A DNA stretch of 64,000 nucleotides from Stemphylium vesicarium (GCA_004380135.1 QXCR01000038.1:62001-126000); one strand, 5' to 3'; positions 53,214 to 64,000 are shown, counted from the first letter of the stretch. Notes: a model not told the origin generated them from the sequence alone. Made by a program: numbers and translations.

Positions 53214-54302
53214 GATGCTCCATAGCCTCTTCCTGCTTCATAGCAACATCCTCGTCTTCCTACCCATGCATTTCCAAATCCCGCATCTCGGCATCGCGTG
53301 GCCACCCGGGATCGCGCGCAAGATTGTACTTTCTATGTGGCGCCATGATGCACTACCAGAGCCCAAAAAGCCAAAGAGGCCCAAAAAGAACTGTGTGAAT
53401 TTCGAGTAGGGGCGTCGCGGTGGGAAAAAAAGGCCACCAAATGATTTGACCAAGCAAGATGAAGATGAGCCGATAAGCAGCCCACCGAAGCGAAATGAAA
53501 CCGTAAGCAAGGCGTGAATCACAATCAACCACCCCCCTCAGACGCGCGATGGGAGCCCGCGTCTCATATGCCCAGCTTCAACCCCATGACGCCATGGGAC
53601 CAAATCACAGACGACCCCAGTCCAGTCTCACCTCACACGCGTCGGTCCGTTTTACCAACCTGTCAGTTACCTGTCACAGAAGCGTTACACACCCCATGCT
53701 TGCAGGAAAAGAAACCCTCCCACATCCGTGGACGGGCTGGAAAACGCGCTACCAGCCAGCGACGGCTTCGCCGCCCACCCACTACCCCCTTATTACCCAC
53801 CGCGCACACTCCGAAATAAACCTTGGAAGGCCGCGGGATTCCGGCGGTGACATCACTGATTATCGGCGATGTCACTCCCATGTTCTAAATCGGGATAACA
53901 ATTAAGAATTTTGTTGATTTGCATGTCATAAAGTTTTCTTATTGTGAACTACTGGTAGTTTGCGCGCGAGCACAAGGGTTGTAAGCCTGATGATGGTGTT
54001 GAAGCCCAAGAATCTCCCTGAGTGAAGGGACACCTGTAGCGCCCTTGTTTTTTTCTTTACCCCCAATTGCTAAGCCAAGCAAGTCTTCTACGCTATAATA
54101 CAAAACAAAAAATGAGAAAAAGAAAGAAGAAAAGAAAAAGAGGTGACCCCGGATAAAGGGACAATTATCTACAAAAGAAAAGAACGAAAGTAACTAATGC
54201 TCCCAAAGACGCCGATTGATGCAGATGATGGCGACAAGGTATTAGGAAAGAAGAGTAAGCGAGCGCGATATGTGAGGCCTACGAGGCTGAGTGGCGGCGC
54301 TT
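53214..54302. other. Intergenic, about 1.1 kb
   Basis: The promoter of the hypothetical gene lies on the left and the 3' untranslated region of the lipid-transfer gene on the right. A purine-rich tract of A and G runs through about 54100-54190. No gene is seen. Confidence 0.5.
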
Positions 54303-57300
54303 CTAGTTCCCACGACCCAAGAGTTTCTTCCCCAGGAATTTGGCTTTCTTGGTCTTTGGCCCGTCGCCATTCTCCTCATCCATCATGCTTCCTTCCTTGC
54401 CATTGCTGACCGCGCTCATTCCGCTCACGCCCGATGCTACGGTGGCGGCCTTGGTACTAGCTGCGCCACTGCCAGCTCTGCCCCTCATGTGTCCGGAGAA
54501 GGGCGCGCTGACACCCGCAATGTGTTTGCTCAGGCTGTGGATGAGGTTGGCATGCACAGGCTCCGTATTGTCGACTCTTGACAGCTCGTCTGCGAAGGTC
54601 CTCCCATCTTCCACCTCTACGCCTAGCGCGTTGTTGTTGGTGTTGAAGCCGCCTAGAATAGAGCCGTGGGTGGAGCGCGCTTGGTTGGATGTAGACGGTG
54701 GCTTGGAGGAGTGGAAAGAGGAGCCTTCTTCTGAAACGGTGCTGATGAAACTGCCTTGACGACCGGATGCGAAAGAGCGTCGTGCCATGCGGTCCTCGCC
54801 TGAGATATCGGAGCCGCCTGGGGAATGATCGCGCATCGAGTTGGAGTCTGTGCCAGATAGTTCAGGTGACGTGTTGAGCATGGCGCTGCTGTTCGCGAGC
54901 TGTCGGAGTCGAGATTGGGCTTTGGCAGAGGGACGATGGTGCGAGATCTTGTTGCCGACGATAGTACCAGCGTGTGAAAGCAACGCCCTTAGGACGTCCT
55001 TCTTCAGTTGCGTGACAAGATCCAAGTTGGACCACGTCTTGTTCCGGTACTCTATGGTAGGCATTCTGAAAACAAGGTCGTGCACGTCTTCAAAGTTGCG
55101 CGAGCTCTTGCCCTTGTACGAAAGGCAAAGCACCATAGACGGGACCTTGAAGTAAGCGACGGTCATGAACTCACTTGCACGACTCATCATCTCAGTCAAA
55201 TCATCGTTTCTAGCCTCCTTCTTGTTTGTACGCTTCTCGGTCATACCAGTACCGGTACGGTAGAGGGCGAAACGTTTGGCGGTACGTTCGGATTCATTCA
55301 GCGTCTGGCTTGAATTGGTGGTACTCGATCGTACAGAACCTGGTCTGGATACCATCGATGCATTACTGGCGATTGTGGGAACGTTGAGCGCAGAGCTTGG
55401 ATGAAGTGTCCGACGAAGTTCCGTTCCACTTCGTGATTGTGATGGGTTGTCGCGGAAGAAACGAAAGTAATGGGCACTGGGTCTCTTAATCATACCCTTT
55501 CGTTTCGCGTCGGTCTTCTGAACTGGATCAGGTAGTTGTAGCGTTGGTGTAAGTCGTTGCTTGAGAGCCTCCACAGCGCCTTCGTCATTTGACAGTGACG
55601 CGCTCATGCTGGTGCTGGCGCTTGAAGCCATGATGTCATCGTCATCATCGTCTTGCGTTGGCAGGGTATGCTTGAGCAGGAAAGGTGAAGAGTTCGCCGT
55701 CTTGTTATCGCCGTAAGTTGGGAAGATGTACTGGAGTAGCTTCTTGCCAATTGAGTATTCCAATTGCACTTTGAGTGGATACAACTCAACTTCGAAATGC
55801 TCCACGACAGGTATACCGGCGATTGATTCCAGGGCCACAAAGTACACTTTGAGGCATTTGGCGTTCTCTGGAAGTGTCTGATCCTTTTCCAAAAAGGGCG
55901 AGATCATCTCGGGATACAGTGCGTTTGGCAGCAGGTTCAGACCACGAACTTGCTCAATCTCCATCGAGTTCGAGTTTGAACCGTCATTATTGTCAGTGCG
56001 ATCGAACACCACATTCTTGAGCTGGAATTCTGCCAAAGACTCTGCACCTTCACGGAGGAGATGCCACACGATGTCCGAAGCCGAGACGTACATCCTCAGC
56101 AAACCTGTGGATTCTCTCGCTTGTGCACGGTCGTCTTGCTTGCGCTGTGCGGTGGTTATAGCTTTCATCACGAAGAACAGCTCATCCTCATACACAGCCA
56201 GGTCCTTCTCAACTTCGATACGATCTTCCCAGCCTTGCTTGTCCAAGTACTTTTCGTTGATCTGGAAGACGGTTTTGATTTCCTCAAGCTGCTGGATGCG
56301 CTCTTGGAGACCCATGACTAGCTTCGGGGCTCCAGCAAGATCGGTGAAGTCGGATGCGAGCATGATCTTTTCCAGACGTTCGTTGCGCGTCTTTTCCAGC
56401 GGTTCATGGTAGAGTAAGAGGTCAAGTACGATGACGTACATTGCGTAGTACTGTCGAGAATCGCACAAAGCGCGAACGTGTGGGAAGTCCACCCAGAGAT
56501 GGTCAATTCGACTTTCCATGTGATCGGTCGAGGACGTGGTGTCAGCGGCCGAAACATCGTCATTGTACTTCAGACGCAGTGCGTTGTACTTGTCGTATCG
56601 CATACTGGCCGAAGTTCGTTGTACGACTCTCTGGAATCCGAAAGGATTCGTGTTGAACTCGAACATGACTTCAAAGGGTACCCATGGTGGCCACGCTGAG
56701 CCTGCAGGTGATCCATAGCTACTTCCCGAGTACATGTGGATGTCGTCCGCGCTGCTGAACGTCTTCGAGTTTGTGACAAAGATCTGCAAGCTGTCCATGG
56801 CAGCGATGAATCTTCGCTGGACCAAACCGGACACCTCATCCATTACACGATCCTTGTCCATGATTTGAAGCACCTTGAGCTGCATGCCTTTCGCTGTGAC
56901 AAGGACGGCGGATTTCGTGTCCTTTTCGCTCTGCAACTGGATCTGAGGTGCGATGAGGCGCACAAGGTACGAGTTCTGGGAAAGGTAGTCATCTGCGACG
57001 TCCTCATCGGCGTTGGTTGCGTTCGCATGTACAGTATCACCACCAGCCCCAGGTCCAGCTGCCGCTTTACTCTTTGTATCCTCTTCATCTGCATTGACGA
57101 AGTTCTTCCCATCGCGTAGCAGTTGTTCAATGGTTTCATCAATGTTCAGCCCAGCTTCGTCGTCTCCAGACATGGGCGTCTCACTAGGCGATTTGTAAGA
57201 TGGTCCACGGTTCTTCTCTTGCTCTTCTACAACGTCGAGGATGAACTTGACAGCTCTCCGAGACATGTAGTAAACAAAACCTCTGCGCTGGCTGACCTGG

Positions 57301-60300
57301 TGGATATAACGGAGGATGATATTGCGCAACGAGTTGCCCCACTTCAAATGGATGTTGTGAATGATAAAGCGGTTGTTGAATTCATTTGTAGAGTCCGTAA
57401 TGGGGTTTGGAGGCGAATTCGAGTCTTTGCTGTCCGCTTCCGATGTCTCATGATCCTCATCTGCTTCGAAGTACTCGTCTTCACCGTCGGTCTCGGGCTC
57501 AGGGACCGCACTGCCTGAAGACGCTGTCTCCAGGCGCTCCAGCAAGCTGGCGTGCATCGCGGATAAGAACTCCAATTTTCGCTGCAGGAACTGCGCATGA
57601 TTTTTCAGCGTCTCAAGACGACGTTGTACTTCAGGCTGACCCTCTGTTGTTTCGCGTACGGCCTTGAGCTCTAGATCATCCACTGTGCGCTGATTGTGAG
57701 CAAGCTGCTCTTTGACACGCTCTATTCGTTGTTCAATCAGGTTGCACTGCACCCGCCGTGGATCGTTGCGCGCTGAAATGACGCAGTGGTGAGTAGGCTC
57801 ATTGCCAAAAGCACTCTTTCGGTGTCTATCGCCAGAAATGTTGTTGCTGTGGTCCGTCTGGCGGAAGTACGTAAAGCGCGGCGCAAACGCGAGCGGCAAA
57901 ATCTGCGTTTCGGGATGCCGACGTGAAGGTAGGATCCAGCCGAGCTCGATGAAGTCGTCCATATCAACCCACCCCAGGTCATTATCTGGGATAGTGAATT
58001 TGGAAAGGTCGGCCGTAAGGTACTCTTGGTTGTAGCTATTGAGATCGTCCGCAGTCAAGTTATCAATCTCTTCGGACCCGGTTCCGGCAATGCTCGCGGA
58101 TACCGCGCGAATGTCCGTCCGAATGAGGTCAAGTTGGACTTGGTTGATTCGCATACCAGTGGTTTTGTTCTGTCGACTGTTTTGCTGACCCTCTGGTGCT
58201 TGTACGAGAGTGCGAAACTCTTCGCGCCGCTGATGGAGATCGAACATGAAGCTGTCCAGACGGGCTTTGAGTCCAGTAGCGGACACGACACCTGCGCCAT
58301 AATCTTCCGCGTCCTTGTGTTTGTAGATGTGGCTCATGTAAAGTGGCGATAACAAGAGGTTGTACTTGATGGTCGCAAGATGACGTCCGAATTTCTTGCT
58401 GGACTTTTCGACTCCCGGCCACAGCTTGCCTTGGCGTACGGGCAACGACATGGCTCCAGAAAACATCGACCACCAGCTGTAGAAATGTGTGAAAAAGCGA
58501 GGCGAAAGGTGGACGCTGTTGTATGTCTTCGATGGTTCCAGATTGGCGACTGACCACTCTCGGTCGTAGGGAGCTGCAATGGCGATGGACATATGGATGT
58601 GATGACTGCGGAATCCTCGGAAGGCGTCATACTCCTGGTTCTTGTCAGTTTCGCCCTCACTAGATTCTGATAGAGCACTTACCTTTCCATCAATCGGCTT
58701 CGCATACTTTGGGTTCTTCAAGGTGATACGGTAATGAGGTATGAACTTGAAGGAACGTTGCCCGTCATCCAAATTGCGCTCAAAGACCAACCCAGCGACC
58801 CATCGCACGTTACCGTTCAGCTTCATTACTGTCTTCTTGAAAACAGCCCGTTGTCGTTGACTAGAGACACTCGAGGCTGTGTCTGGACGGGCAACAGATT
58901 CGGTTTCGGTTTCGTGTCGTGCAAAGTGATTGAGGTCAGGGATAGCGAGAACATAACTCCCGCTCTTGACAACCATGAAGTTTCTCGGATCATCATCACA
59001 TGCAAGACTGAGCTGCACGTTGTTTTGCCAGCACATGACAAAACCTGCACCATGGCCCGTGACCATGTACGGATCTCGCGAACCTTTGAGAATAAGGTGA
59101 ACATCACCGTCGCCCTTCCATGACACGTTGATGCGAGAGTGGAAGGTTAACCTGATCTTGTCCCAGAATCCGACACGCTCGGACGGGTCGACCGGAGGTT
59201 TGGTGAAGTTTTCGATGATTTGCATCATGTCCTGGATTGCTGGCTGATACGACGTGCCCCAAGTGATCCTGGTAGGGTATGCGGAGTTGATATCGATTTC
59301 CATGTCGGAGTACGTCTTCACGGGCGCCACAGTCCGGCGAACGTCGACTGCATAGCCGCCTGTGGGCTCTCCCACAGAATTCTGCTCCTGCGGTACCACG
59401 ACAACCCGACTGACCCGCGAAGATTCGATATCCCGGAATTCCTCGGCGATGACAAAGTCTGTCTTCATCAATACGCTCGGCAGTCGTGAAGAGGAGATGC
59501 TGCCAATGGCTGGGAAATGCAACAATGGTAGTGGGTAATCTCGAAGGTGGATTTTGGCCTCGCCCATCTGGATCTGAACATGCATCGGAATCAATAGAGC
59601 ATATTGTGTGTCGAACGGCATGCCTTTGCCGACGCGATTCAGGAAGCGAGGATACTCTGAGATCGGGAAAGAAGGCTTATCGATGACAATCTCCAGGTCG
59701 CTGACAGCTAGTGCCATGAGTGCCGGGCGCTGAGACACCGCAAGGATGGTCTCCTTCTGTTCAATGTCGTCCGGCAGCTCGTCCAAGCCCCAGAAAGTGG
59801 AGCGGATATCATTCATTGAACGGTTCTGAGTCGCCATTGCGAAATCGATGCGCTTCTTCCACGTCTGCGCATTCAAGCGATTGAGCTTCACGCGAGCATC
59901 CTGAACAGAAGTCTGGTAAGAGCCACTCAAACCACTGAAACCATCTTTGTTGTACCGTATGGCATGGTCCGACCGACCTCTCTCTGGTGAACTTCCGGCG
60001 CTCGATTCCGCGCTTTTGCTGCGCCGATGGAATCTGAGTTCTTTGTCTCTCTTCCTCGCTTTGCCTCTTGTGAGGTGGTCATGGGCAGATCTTGCGCGAT
60101 AACGGGAGTTGCCACGCTGTTCATCCTGTTGTTGTAACTTGCGTACCTTCAGATCGAACGCATGTTCTCGAGCGAGCCTTTGCTTTTGCTCCATAAGTCC
60201 GATTCGGTATATGGTTCCAAGCTTCCACTCGAAAGCATTGTCTTCTAGCTCGAACAGGACGGCCCGACTGCGCACCGAGATCTTTGGCACCAGCTTCGGC

Positions 60301-63300
60301 CCCTCAGCTTCCTTCTCCAGAACGTACTCGTCAGTACCAGTCTTGAACCGATGATGCACTTGCTTGACGGTCTTGGTGACGTTGGCGATATTGTCAAAGA
60401 CCTTGTGCATGACCAGCTGGTGCGGCACAGCTATCCTGATAGCATCCGTTGCAATGTCGAATGACTTTTCGTCTGTGATGGTGTGACCGTATCGCAGCTT
60501 TGATTGCCGGTAATCCAAACGTAATGACTTGACGCTGACGATTCGGCTCCAAGCTCTCTTTATAGCCGGGTTCTCTGCGAACAGTCGTACTAGCCGCGAT
60601 CTAAGAAACGGGCTTGACCAACGATGTTTGCCTGCTTCTAGCCCGTACACCTGTAGCATCAATGGCGGATCTGAAGGCATATCCGCTTTGATCTGGAAGA
60701 AATGAGCCTTGATGTCGACGGTGACGATCTCGCGGTTGATGCCGCTCAGAGGGTCGATAACGTCGTCGCCGAGTGTCGGAACAGACAGGTGTCGTGGTGC
60801 ATGCGACGGCGCTGGCTCTGCGGCCTTCTTCGACGCACCCCAATCGAACGACCGCTGCAGGACTTGCATGGCCATGCACAAAGCAAAGTGACGATACAAG
60901 GAATAACGTAAAAATAAACTTTGGCTGTACGAATGGACGTGGAAGATGGGACCTTGCTTATCGGAGGTGGTGTGCAAAGCAATTTCCATACGAGGTAATG
61001 ACAGTGTCGGTTCTTGCTCCGATTGGTCATCTTCCTCTATAACAAGCCCTTCCAATCCATGGAAATGTACGGCAAGACGTCGGCCGTCAGTCGGATCGCC
61101 CGAAGTCCTCTTAGGAGATTTGGGAGAGCCTGTGGGCGATCGGAGTAAATGTTCGTCTCGGTTGATTGTCCGGCTGGGAGCCCGCCGTCTGATCGGCCTC
61201 AGATCAAACTCATCGTTCCGACTTTGCTTGTACTCGGCCGTCCAGGACTCCAAGTGTAGAGCAACACCGCGACTGTGCTTTGACACGGCAGGATCGATAC
61301 CAGCTACTTCTACGTTGAAGTCTGATCCTTGAAGATGCACATAGGCCATCCAGGTTGGTAATCTTCGCAGCGCGTTCAGCTCCTTCTTCTTGGGTGCACT
61401 ACGTCGTCGACCCATATCTTTCTGCATCTGTGAGACAATCTGCCGCAACCCCTCGCTGATCTCAGGGCGGACCAAATAGAGAGAGAATGTCTGGGTCGTG
61501 CCCCATACTTCCACAAGTGGGTCGGGAGCTGCGCTCATTTGAACCTTAACCTCCAGGTTGTCTGTCAACAGCAGATCGTGCTTCTCGATCGCGGCGGTTT
61601 GGTAGTAGAGTTGATGGGCATTCATGCGGAAGGTGGAACTTAGCGCATAGTGCAAATCACCACCTGCGGCGTGCGATGAGTCCATGTCCAAGGATATAGA
61701 GGATGAAGCCGATATGAGCAGGTCAAACTCATCGGAATCGCGCTTGCTGACATCCATCGGAGGAAGCGTGACCCGAATAACCGGTTCGTGGATCGAGATC
61801 TTGATGTTGGCTTTTGGTAGAAGCCGACGAATCAAGAAGCGTTTGCTGCTTCTCGACTCTGGTGGCTTTCGATTTGACTCGTAGTTGTGGAACATGGCGA
61901 TGAGCAACGGGAGGTGCTTGGGATCGAGGTCCAGGGACGGGGAGGTAACGACAAGGTTTGCGAACAAGATATTGGTGTTGCGCTCGGCGGTGTCCTTGTC
62001 GCTGGAGAAATGAATGGTCTTGGACGGAAGTGTTGTGTTTAACGTAGTCGTGGCCATAGGAATGTATAGAAGGCGTTCGGGGTGGCCGTGACTGTTGTCG
62101 ATACCCACTGATATGGATATAGCGGCAAGGAGGGCTTGATGTGCGATGTCGTGAGGGGAAAAGTACATGAGATGAGCTGGACTGCGAGGGTCCAAGCGTA
62201 GCAGATCCATGCCGACTTCCTTCATGGAGACGTTGAGGTAGACTGGAGGGTCTGAACTTGACCCAGTCTCAATTTCCTTTGTGAGGCCAAAGAAGCCGAC
62301 GGCGAACTGGAACTCGTGTATGCCGCGAAGGATGGAGCTGGCGAACTCGCGCGAATCAGAGACAGTGCGGACGAGCTTTTCTTCACGTTTGCTGGGGTCT
62401 TCCAGCTCTTCCATCACGTTGCTGAGCGACATGTTGATCTTACTGGCTCGGGATCGCTTCTGGGGAGTGGGTGCCCGGCACTTCTTGGCTCTGTCCATGC
62501 ACAGCTTGATATCGTCGTATGGAATGCTCAGGCGGCCAAGCTTGAGAGCGATGGATGCATCGCGCAGACCCTCGAGCTCTTTCTTGAGGAATCCATGGAT
62601 GTTCAGGGTGAAGTTGTCCAGCAACTCAGTCGACTCCCTGCCCTCGGGGGTGAAGAGAATGCTGCGAGCGGAGAAGAGCCACTCGGCAGGCCATTGTTCC
62701 TGGTCTGGCTTTGCTTTGTGGTGGTTGAAGAGCCGACTGCGATCGACCGTCTTGCGTCTAGTGTCCACAGCTACGTTCAAGCCTCCAACCTGCACTGAAC
62801 CCACGTCGACAACCACGAGGGTGGTCGCGTGAGCCACCAAATCGACCTGCCGCAGCCAATTGATGTTCCGGTGTAAACGTTTTATCTTCTCTTTTGCGTC
62901 GGTGAGTCGCTTCCATGTCATGCTCCTCCGTGCCTCTTCGTCGTCGCCGGCATCATCGTCGTCGGCCGCGCGGTCCGGGGTGCTCTGGCCGCTCTTGCCC
63001 TGCTGTGCAGTCCCGTTGGCCCAATGGGACCATCCCGCCTTCTTCCGCGGCTTCTCGCCAAGGGTTTTGAGATCGACAGTGACCTTGAGTTCGTGCAGGA
63101 CGATGCTGACAATGGTTGGCTGGGCAAAGGTGGGTCGGTGGAGGGTAAAGCCGAGTCCGCGTATCTCGATGCGCAGGCCATCCTTGGGGGTGAAGGCGAT
63201 GCGTCGCAGGCCCCTTAAGCCCAGGCGCTGGATGGAGACGCCCGTGGCTATGCGTATGAAGGCGAATAGGACAAAGGAGAGAAGGTATACGAGGAGCAGG

Positions 63301-63335
63301 AGCCCCGCGAGAAACTGGAGCGTAGGCAGCGCCAT
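54303..63335 (-). CDS. FMP27: Bridge-like lipid transfer protein, Fmp27/BLTP2 (Hobbit/SABRE) family
   Basis: A 9-kb gene with one 48-nt intron (58682-58635, donor GTAAGT, branch CTGAC, acceptor CCAG), giving about 2994 residues. BLTP2 proteins form long hydrophobic grooves that carry lipids between the ER and the plasma membrane at contact sites; yeast has Fmp27/Hob1 and Ypr117w/Hob2. The N terminus is a single membrane anchor (LAGLLLLVYLLSFVLFAF), followed by the repeated beta-groove sequence. The diagnostic G-F-W-D-K motif lies at about residue 1386 and the W-P-P-W motif at about 2213, both Pfam-defined segments of this family. A central charged region with Lys/Arg/Ser runs, a coiled-coil-like part near residue 1900, and a Ser-rich disordered C terminus complete it. 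The intron is stop-free and in frame, so an unspliced reading is 3010 residues. Confidence 0.93.
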   Translation of the reverse strand: MALPTLQFLAGLLLLVYLLSFVLFAFIRIATGVSIQRLGLRGLRRIAFTPKDGLRIEIRGLGFTLHRPTFAQPTIVSIVLHELKVTVDLKTLGEKPRKKAGWSHWANGTAQQGKSGQSTPDRAADDDDAGDDEEARRSMTWKRLTDAKEKIKRLHRNINWLRQVDLVAHATTLVVVDVGSVQVGGLNVAVDTRRKTVDRSRLFNHHKAKPDQEQWPAEWLFSARSILFTPEGRESTELLDNFTLNIHGFLKKELEGLRDASIALKLGRLSIPYDDIKLCMDRAKKCRAPTPQKRSRASKINMSLSNVMEELEDPSKREEKLVRTVSDSREFASSILRGIHEFQFAVGFFGLTKEIETGSSSDPPVYLNVSMKEVGMDLLRLDPRSPAHLMYFSPHDIAHQALLAAISISVGIDNSHGHPERLLYIPMATTTLNTTLPSKTIHFSSDKDTAERNTNILFANLVVTSPSLDLDPKHLPLLIAMFHNYESNRKPPESRSSKRFLIRRLLPKANIKISIHEPVIRVTLPPMDVSKRDSDEFDLLISASSSISLDMDSSHAAGGDLHYALSSTFRMNAHQLYYQTAAIEKHDLLLTDNLEVKVQMSAAPDPLVEVWGTTQTFSLYLVRPEISEGLRQIVSQMQKDMGRRRSAPKKKELNALRRLPTWMAYVHLQGSDFNVEVAGIDPAVSKHSRGVALHLESWTAEYKQSRNDEFDLRPIRRRAPSRTINRDEHLLRSPTGSPKSPKRTSGDPTDGRRLAVHFHGLEGLVIEEDDQSEQEPTLSLPRMEIALHTTSDKQGPIFHVHSYSQSLFLRYSLYRHFALCMAMQVLQRSFDWGASKKAAEPAPSHAPRHLSVPTLGDDVIDPLSGINREIVTVDIKAHFFQIKADMPSDPPLMLQVYGLEAGKHRWSSPFLRSRLVRLFAENPAIKRAWSRIVSVKSLRLDYRQSKLRYGHTITDEKSFDIATDAIRIAVPHQLVMHKVFDNIANVTKTVKQVHHRFKTGTDEYVLEKEAEGPKLVPKISVRSRAVLFELEDNAFEWKLGTIYRIGLMEQKQRLAREHAFDLKVRKLQQQDEQRGNSRYRARSAHDHLTRGKARKRDKELRFHRRSKSAESSAGSSPERGRSDHAIRYNKDGFSGLSGSYQTSVQDARVKLNRLNAQTWKKRIDFAMATQNRSMNDIRSTFWGLDELPDDIEQKETILAVSQRPALMALAVSDLEIVIDKPSFPISEYPRFLNRVGKGMPFDTQYALLIPMHVQIQMGEAKIHLRDYPLPLLHFPAIGSISSSRLPSVLMKTDFVIAEEFRDIESSRVSRVVVVPQEQNSVGEPTGGYAVDVRRTVAPVKTYSDMEIDINSAYPTRITWGTSYQPAIQDMMQIIENFTKPPVDPSERVGFWDKIRLTFHSRINVSWKGDGDVHLILKGSRDPYMVTGHGAGFVMCWQNNVQLSLACDDDPRNFMVVKSGSYVLAIPDLNHFARHETETESVARPDTASSVSSQRQRAVFKKTVMKLNGNVRWVAGLVFERNLDDGQRSFKFIPHYRITLKNPKYAKPIDGKVSALSESSEGETDKNQEYDAFRGFRSHHIHMSIAIAAPYDREWSVANLEPSKTYNSVHLSPRFFTHFYSWWSMFSGAMSLPVRQGKLWPGVEKSSKKFGRHLATIKYNLLLSPLYMSHIYKHKDAEDYGAGVVSATGLKARLDSFMFDLHQRREEFRTLVQAPEGQQNSRQNKTTGMRINQVQLDLIRTDIRAVSASIAGTGSEEIDNLTADDLNSYNQEYLTADLSKFTIPDNDLGWVDMDDFIELGWILPSRRHPETQILPLAFAPRFTYFRQTDHSNNISGDRHRKSAFGNEPTHHCVISARNDPRRVQCNLIEQRIERVKEQLAHNQRTVDDLELKAVRETTEGQPEVQRRLETLKNHAQFLQRKLEFLSAMHASLLERLETASSGSAVPEPETDGEDEYFEADEDHETSEADSKDSNSPPNPITDSTNEFNNRFIIHNIHLKWGNSLRNIILRYIHQVSQRRGFVYYMSRRAVKFILDVVEEQEKNRGPSYKSPSETPMSGDDEAGLNIDETIEQLLRDGKNFVNADEEDTKSKAAAGPGAGGDTVHANATNADEDVADDYLSQNSYLVRLIAPQIQLQSEKDTKSAVLVTAKGMQLKVLQIMDKDRVMDEVSGLVQRRFIAAMDSLQIFVTNSKTFSSADDIHMYSGSSYGSPAGSAWPPWVPFEVMFEFNTNPFGFQRVVQRTSASMRYDKYNALRLKYNDDVSAADTTSSTDHMESRIDHLWVDFPHVRALCDSRQYYAMYVIVLDLLLYHEPLEKTRNERLEKIMLASDFTDLAGAPKLVMGLQERIQQLEEIKTVFQINEKYLDKQGWEDRIEVEKDLAVYEDELFFVMKAITTAQRKQDDRAQARESTGLLRMYVSASDIVWHLLREGAESLAEFQLKNVVFDRTDNNDGSNSNSMEIEQVRGLNLLPNALYPEMISPFLEKDQTLPENAKCLKVYFVALESIAGIPVVEHFEVELYPLKVQLEYSIGKKLLQYIFPTYGDNKTANSSPFLLKHTLPTQDDDDDDIMASSASTSMSASLSNDEGAVEALKQRLTPTLQLPDPVQKTDAKRKGMIKRPSAHYFRFFRDNPSQSRSGTELRRTLHPSSALNVPTIASNASMVSRPGSVRSSTTNSSQTLNESERTAKRFALYRTGTGMTEKRTNKKEARNDDLTEMMSRASEFMTVAYFKVPSMVLCLSYKGKSSRNFEDVHDLVFRMPTIEYRNKTWSNLDLVTQLKKDVLRALLSHAGTIVGNKISHHRPSAKAQSRLRQLANSSAMLNTSPELSGTDSNSMRDHSPGGSDISGEDRMARRSFASGRQGSFISTVSEEGSSFHSSKPPSTSNQARSTHGSILGGFNTNNNALGVEVEDGRTFADELSRVDNTEPVHANLIHSLSKHIAGVSAPFSGHMRGRAGSGAASTKAATVASGVSGMSAVSNGKEGSMMDEENGDGPKTKKAKFLGKKLLGRGN

Positions 63336-64000
63336 TTTGGGGCTTCAACCATAGGCCATGGACCGACTCGGGCGTTATTGGGGTATTTGGTCGCGAGTGC
63401 ACGCGATGTGCTGAGGGACTTGGAGGTTCGACCGGCCGAACATAATCGAGGGCAGCGCAGGGCTATGAGTCGGAGGGCATCGAGGGCCTTGGTTGGCGTG
63501 GGCGAGCGTGAAAGTGCGGACTGGGTACTTAGTGGGCGGTCGAAAGAATAGTGGCGAGCAGCAGCGGTAGGCTCGGAACACGCCACTAGCTCGCAGCGTC
63601 GGTGCTGGAGGGGGAGAAAGAGTCGAGGGTTAAAGGGAGGAATGTCGGATACCGCGTAGTAGTGAACGTCGCCTCTCTCCAGCGTCTTTGCGGGGCTCCG
63701 TGATCCTTCTTTGCTGTTCTGCTGTGATGCACGTCAGAATCCCAGGTTCCCACGCTTCTATCGGCATGTCCCCTGTCTGCCAAGCCCGACCCGCATACCT
63801 TCTGGAAGGAGCTTGTTCCCGCCTGCCGCCAACCTAATCTCAAAACCACGTGTAATTACCTTTCAGCACCGACAATCTCTGCAATGAAGCACTTGCACGT
63901 GCATCGCCATCTTCGCAACAGGGCGGTCGCGTTGTTGCCCTCCATGTATCCCCCCAACACGTGTTCTTGTGGAGCCCCACTGACTGCGGCTTTTTCGCAT
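63336..64000. other. Upstream region of the lipid-transfer gene
   Basis: This region contains the promoter and leader of FMP27. It is GC-rich, and the minus-strand frames in it have no domain content. The window ends before another gene becomes recognisable. Confidence 0.5.

Noticed and set aside
1..64000. tRNA, 5S rRNA, CRISPR arrays and intact transposons
   Set aside because: No T-loop/anticodon-arm pattern, 5S core, spaced direct-repeat array, long terminal repeat or transposase frame was found by eye on either strand; a covariance-model scan would be the decisive test.

Overview
This window looks like nuclear chromosomal DNA from a filamentous ascomycete, most likely a dothideomycete of the Pleosporales type. 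The reasons are short introns (46-79 nt in most cases, up to 158 nt) with GTRNGT donors, CTRAC or CTNAC branch sites and YAG acceptors, plus fungus-typical families: DUF7730 proteins, a PTH11-like rhodopsin-domain protein, Atg22, a Zn2Cys6 regulator, a fungal BAHD-type acyltransferase, a GPI-type fasciclin protein and Fmp27. The order-level placement is inference. I see no rRNA, tRNA, CRISPR array or intact transposon.

Layout. 0-9.7 kb: a coiled-coil/zinc-finger protein that I assemble from two open frames, a BAHD-family acyltransferase, a seven-helix rhodopsin-like membrane protein and a small beta-trefoil lectin hidden in four exons. 9.7-19.4 kb: a lineage-specific hypothetical gene, a CorA-like membrane protein, an MBD4-like HhH-GPD DNA glycosylase, ATG22 and the spliceosomal MFAP1. 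21-30 kb: a Clg1/Pcl-type cyclin and, upstream of it, about 7 kb without a recognisable gene. 30-40 kb: mitochondrial ribosomal protein uL15m, two hypotheticals, a RidA-family protein, and two related DUF7730 genes that face each other around a secreted glycerophosphodiester phosphodiesterase. 40.7-52 kb: a Zn2Cys6 regulator, a two-domain fasciclin protein, an Rnl2-like RNA ligase, indoleamine 2,3-dioxygenase and a GTPBP1-like GTPase. 52.5-63.4 kb: a conserved-looking hypothetical gene and a 9-kb gene for the bridge-like lipid transfer protein Fmp27/BLTP2.

Most genes are unrelated housekeeping or accessory functions in ordinary fungal gene order, and I do not see a coherent new multi-gene system. 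The points most worth a second look are the joined coiled-coil/Zn2Cys6-like/CCCH gene, the DUF7730 pair with an intron at the same codon and phase, three 48-nt stop-free phase-0 introns, a TAG in the second membrane helix of the rhodopsin-like gene, a RidA homologue without its usual arginine, a CorA-like protein without GMN, the stand-alone RNA ligase, and the 7-kb gene-poor interval. All exon models come from reading splice signals and frame by eye; none is confirmed by transcripts.
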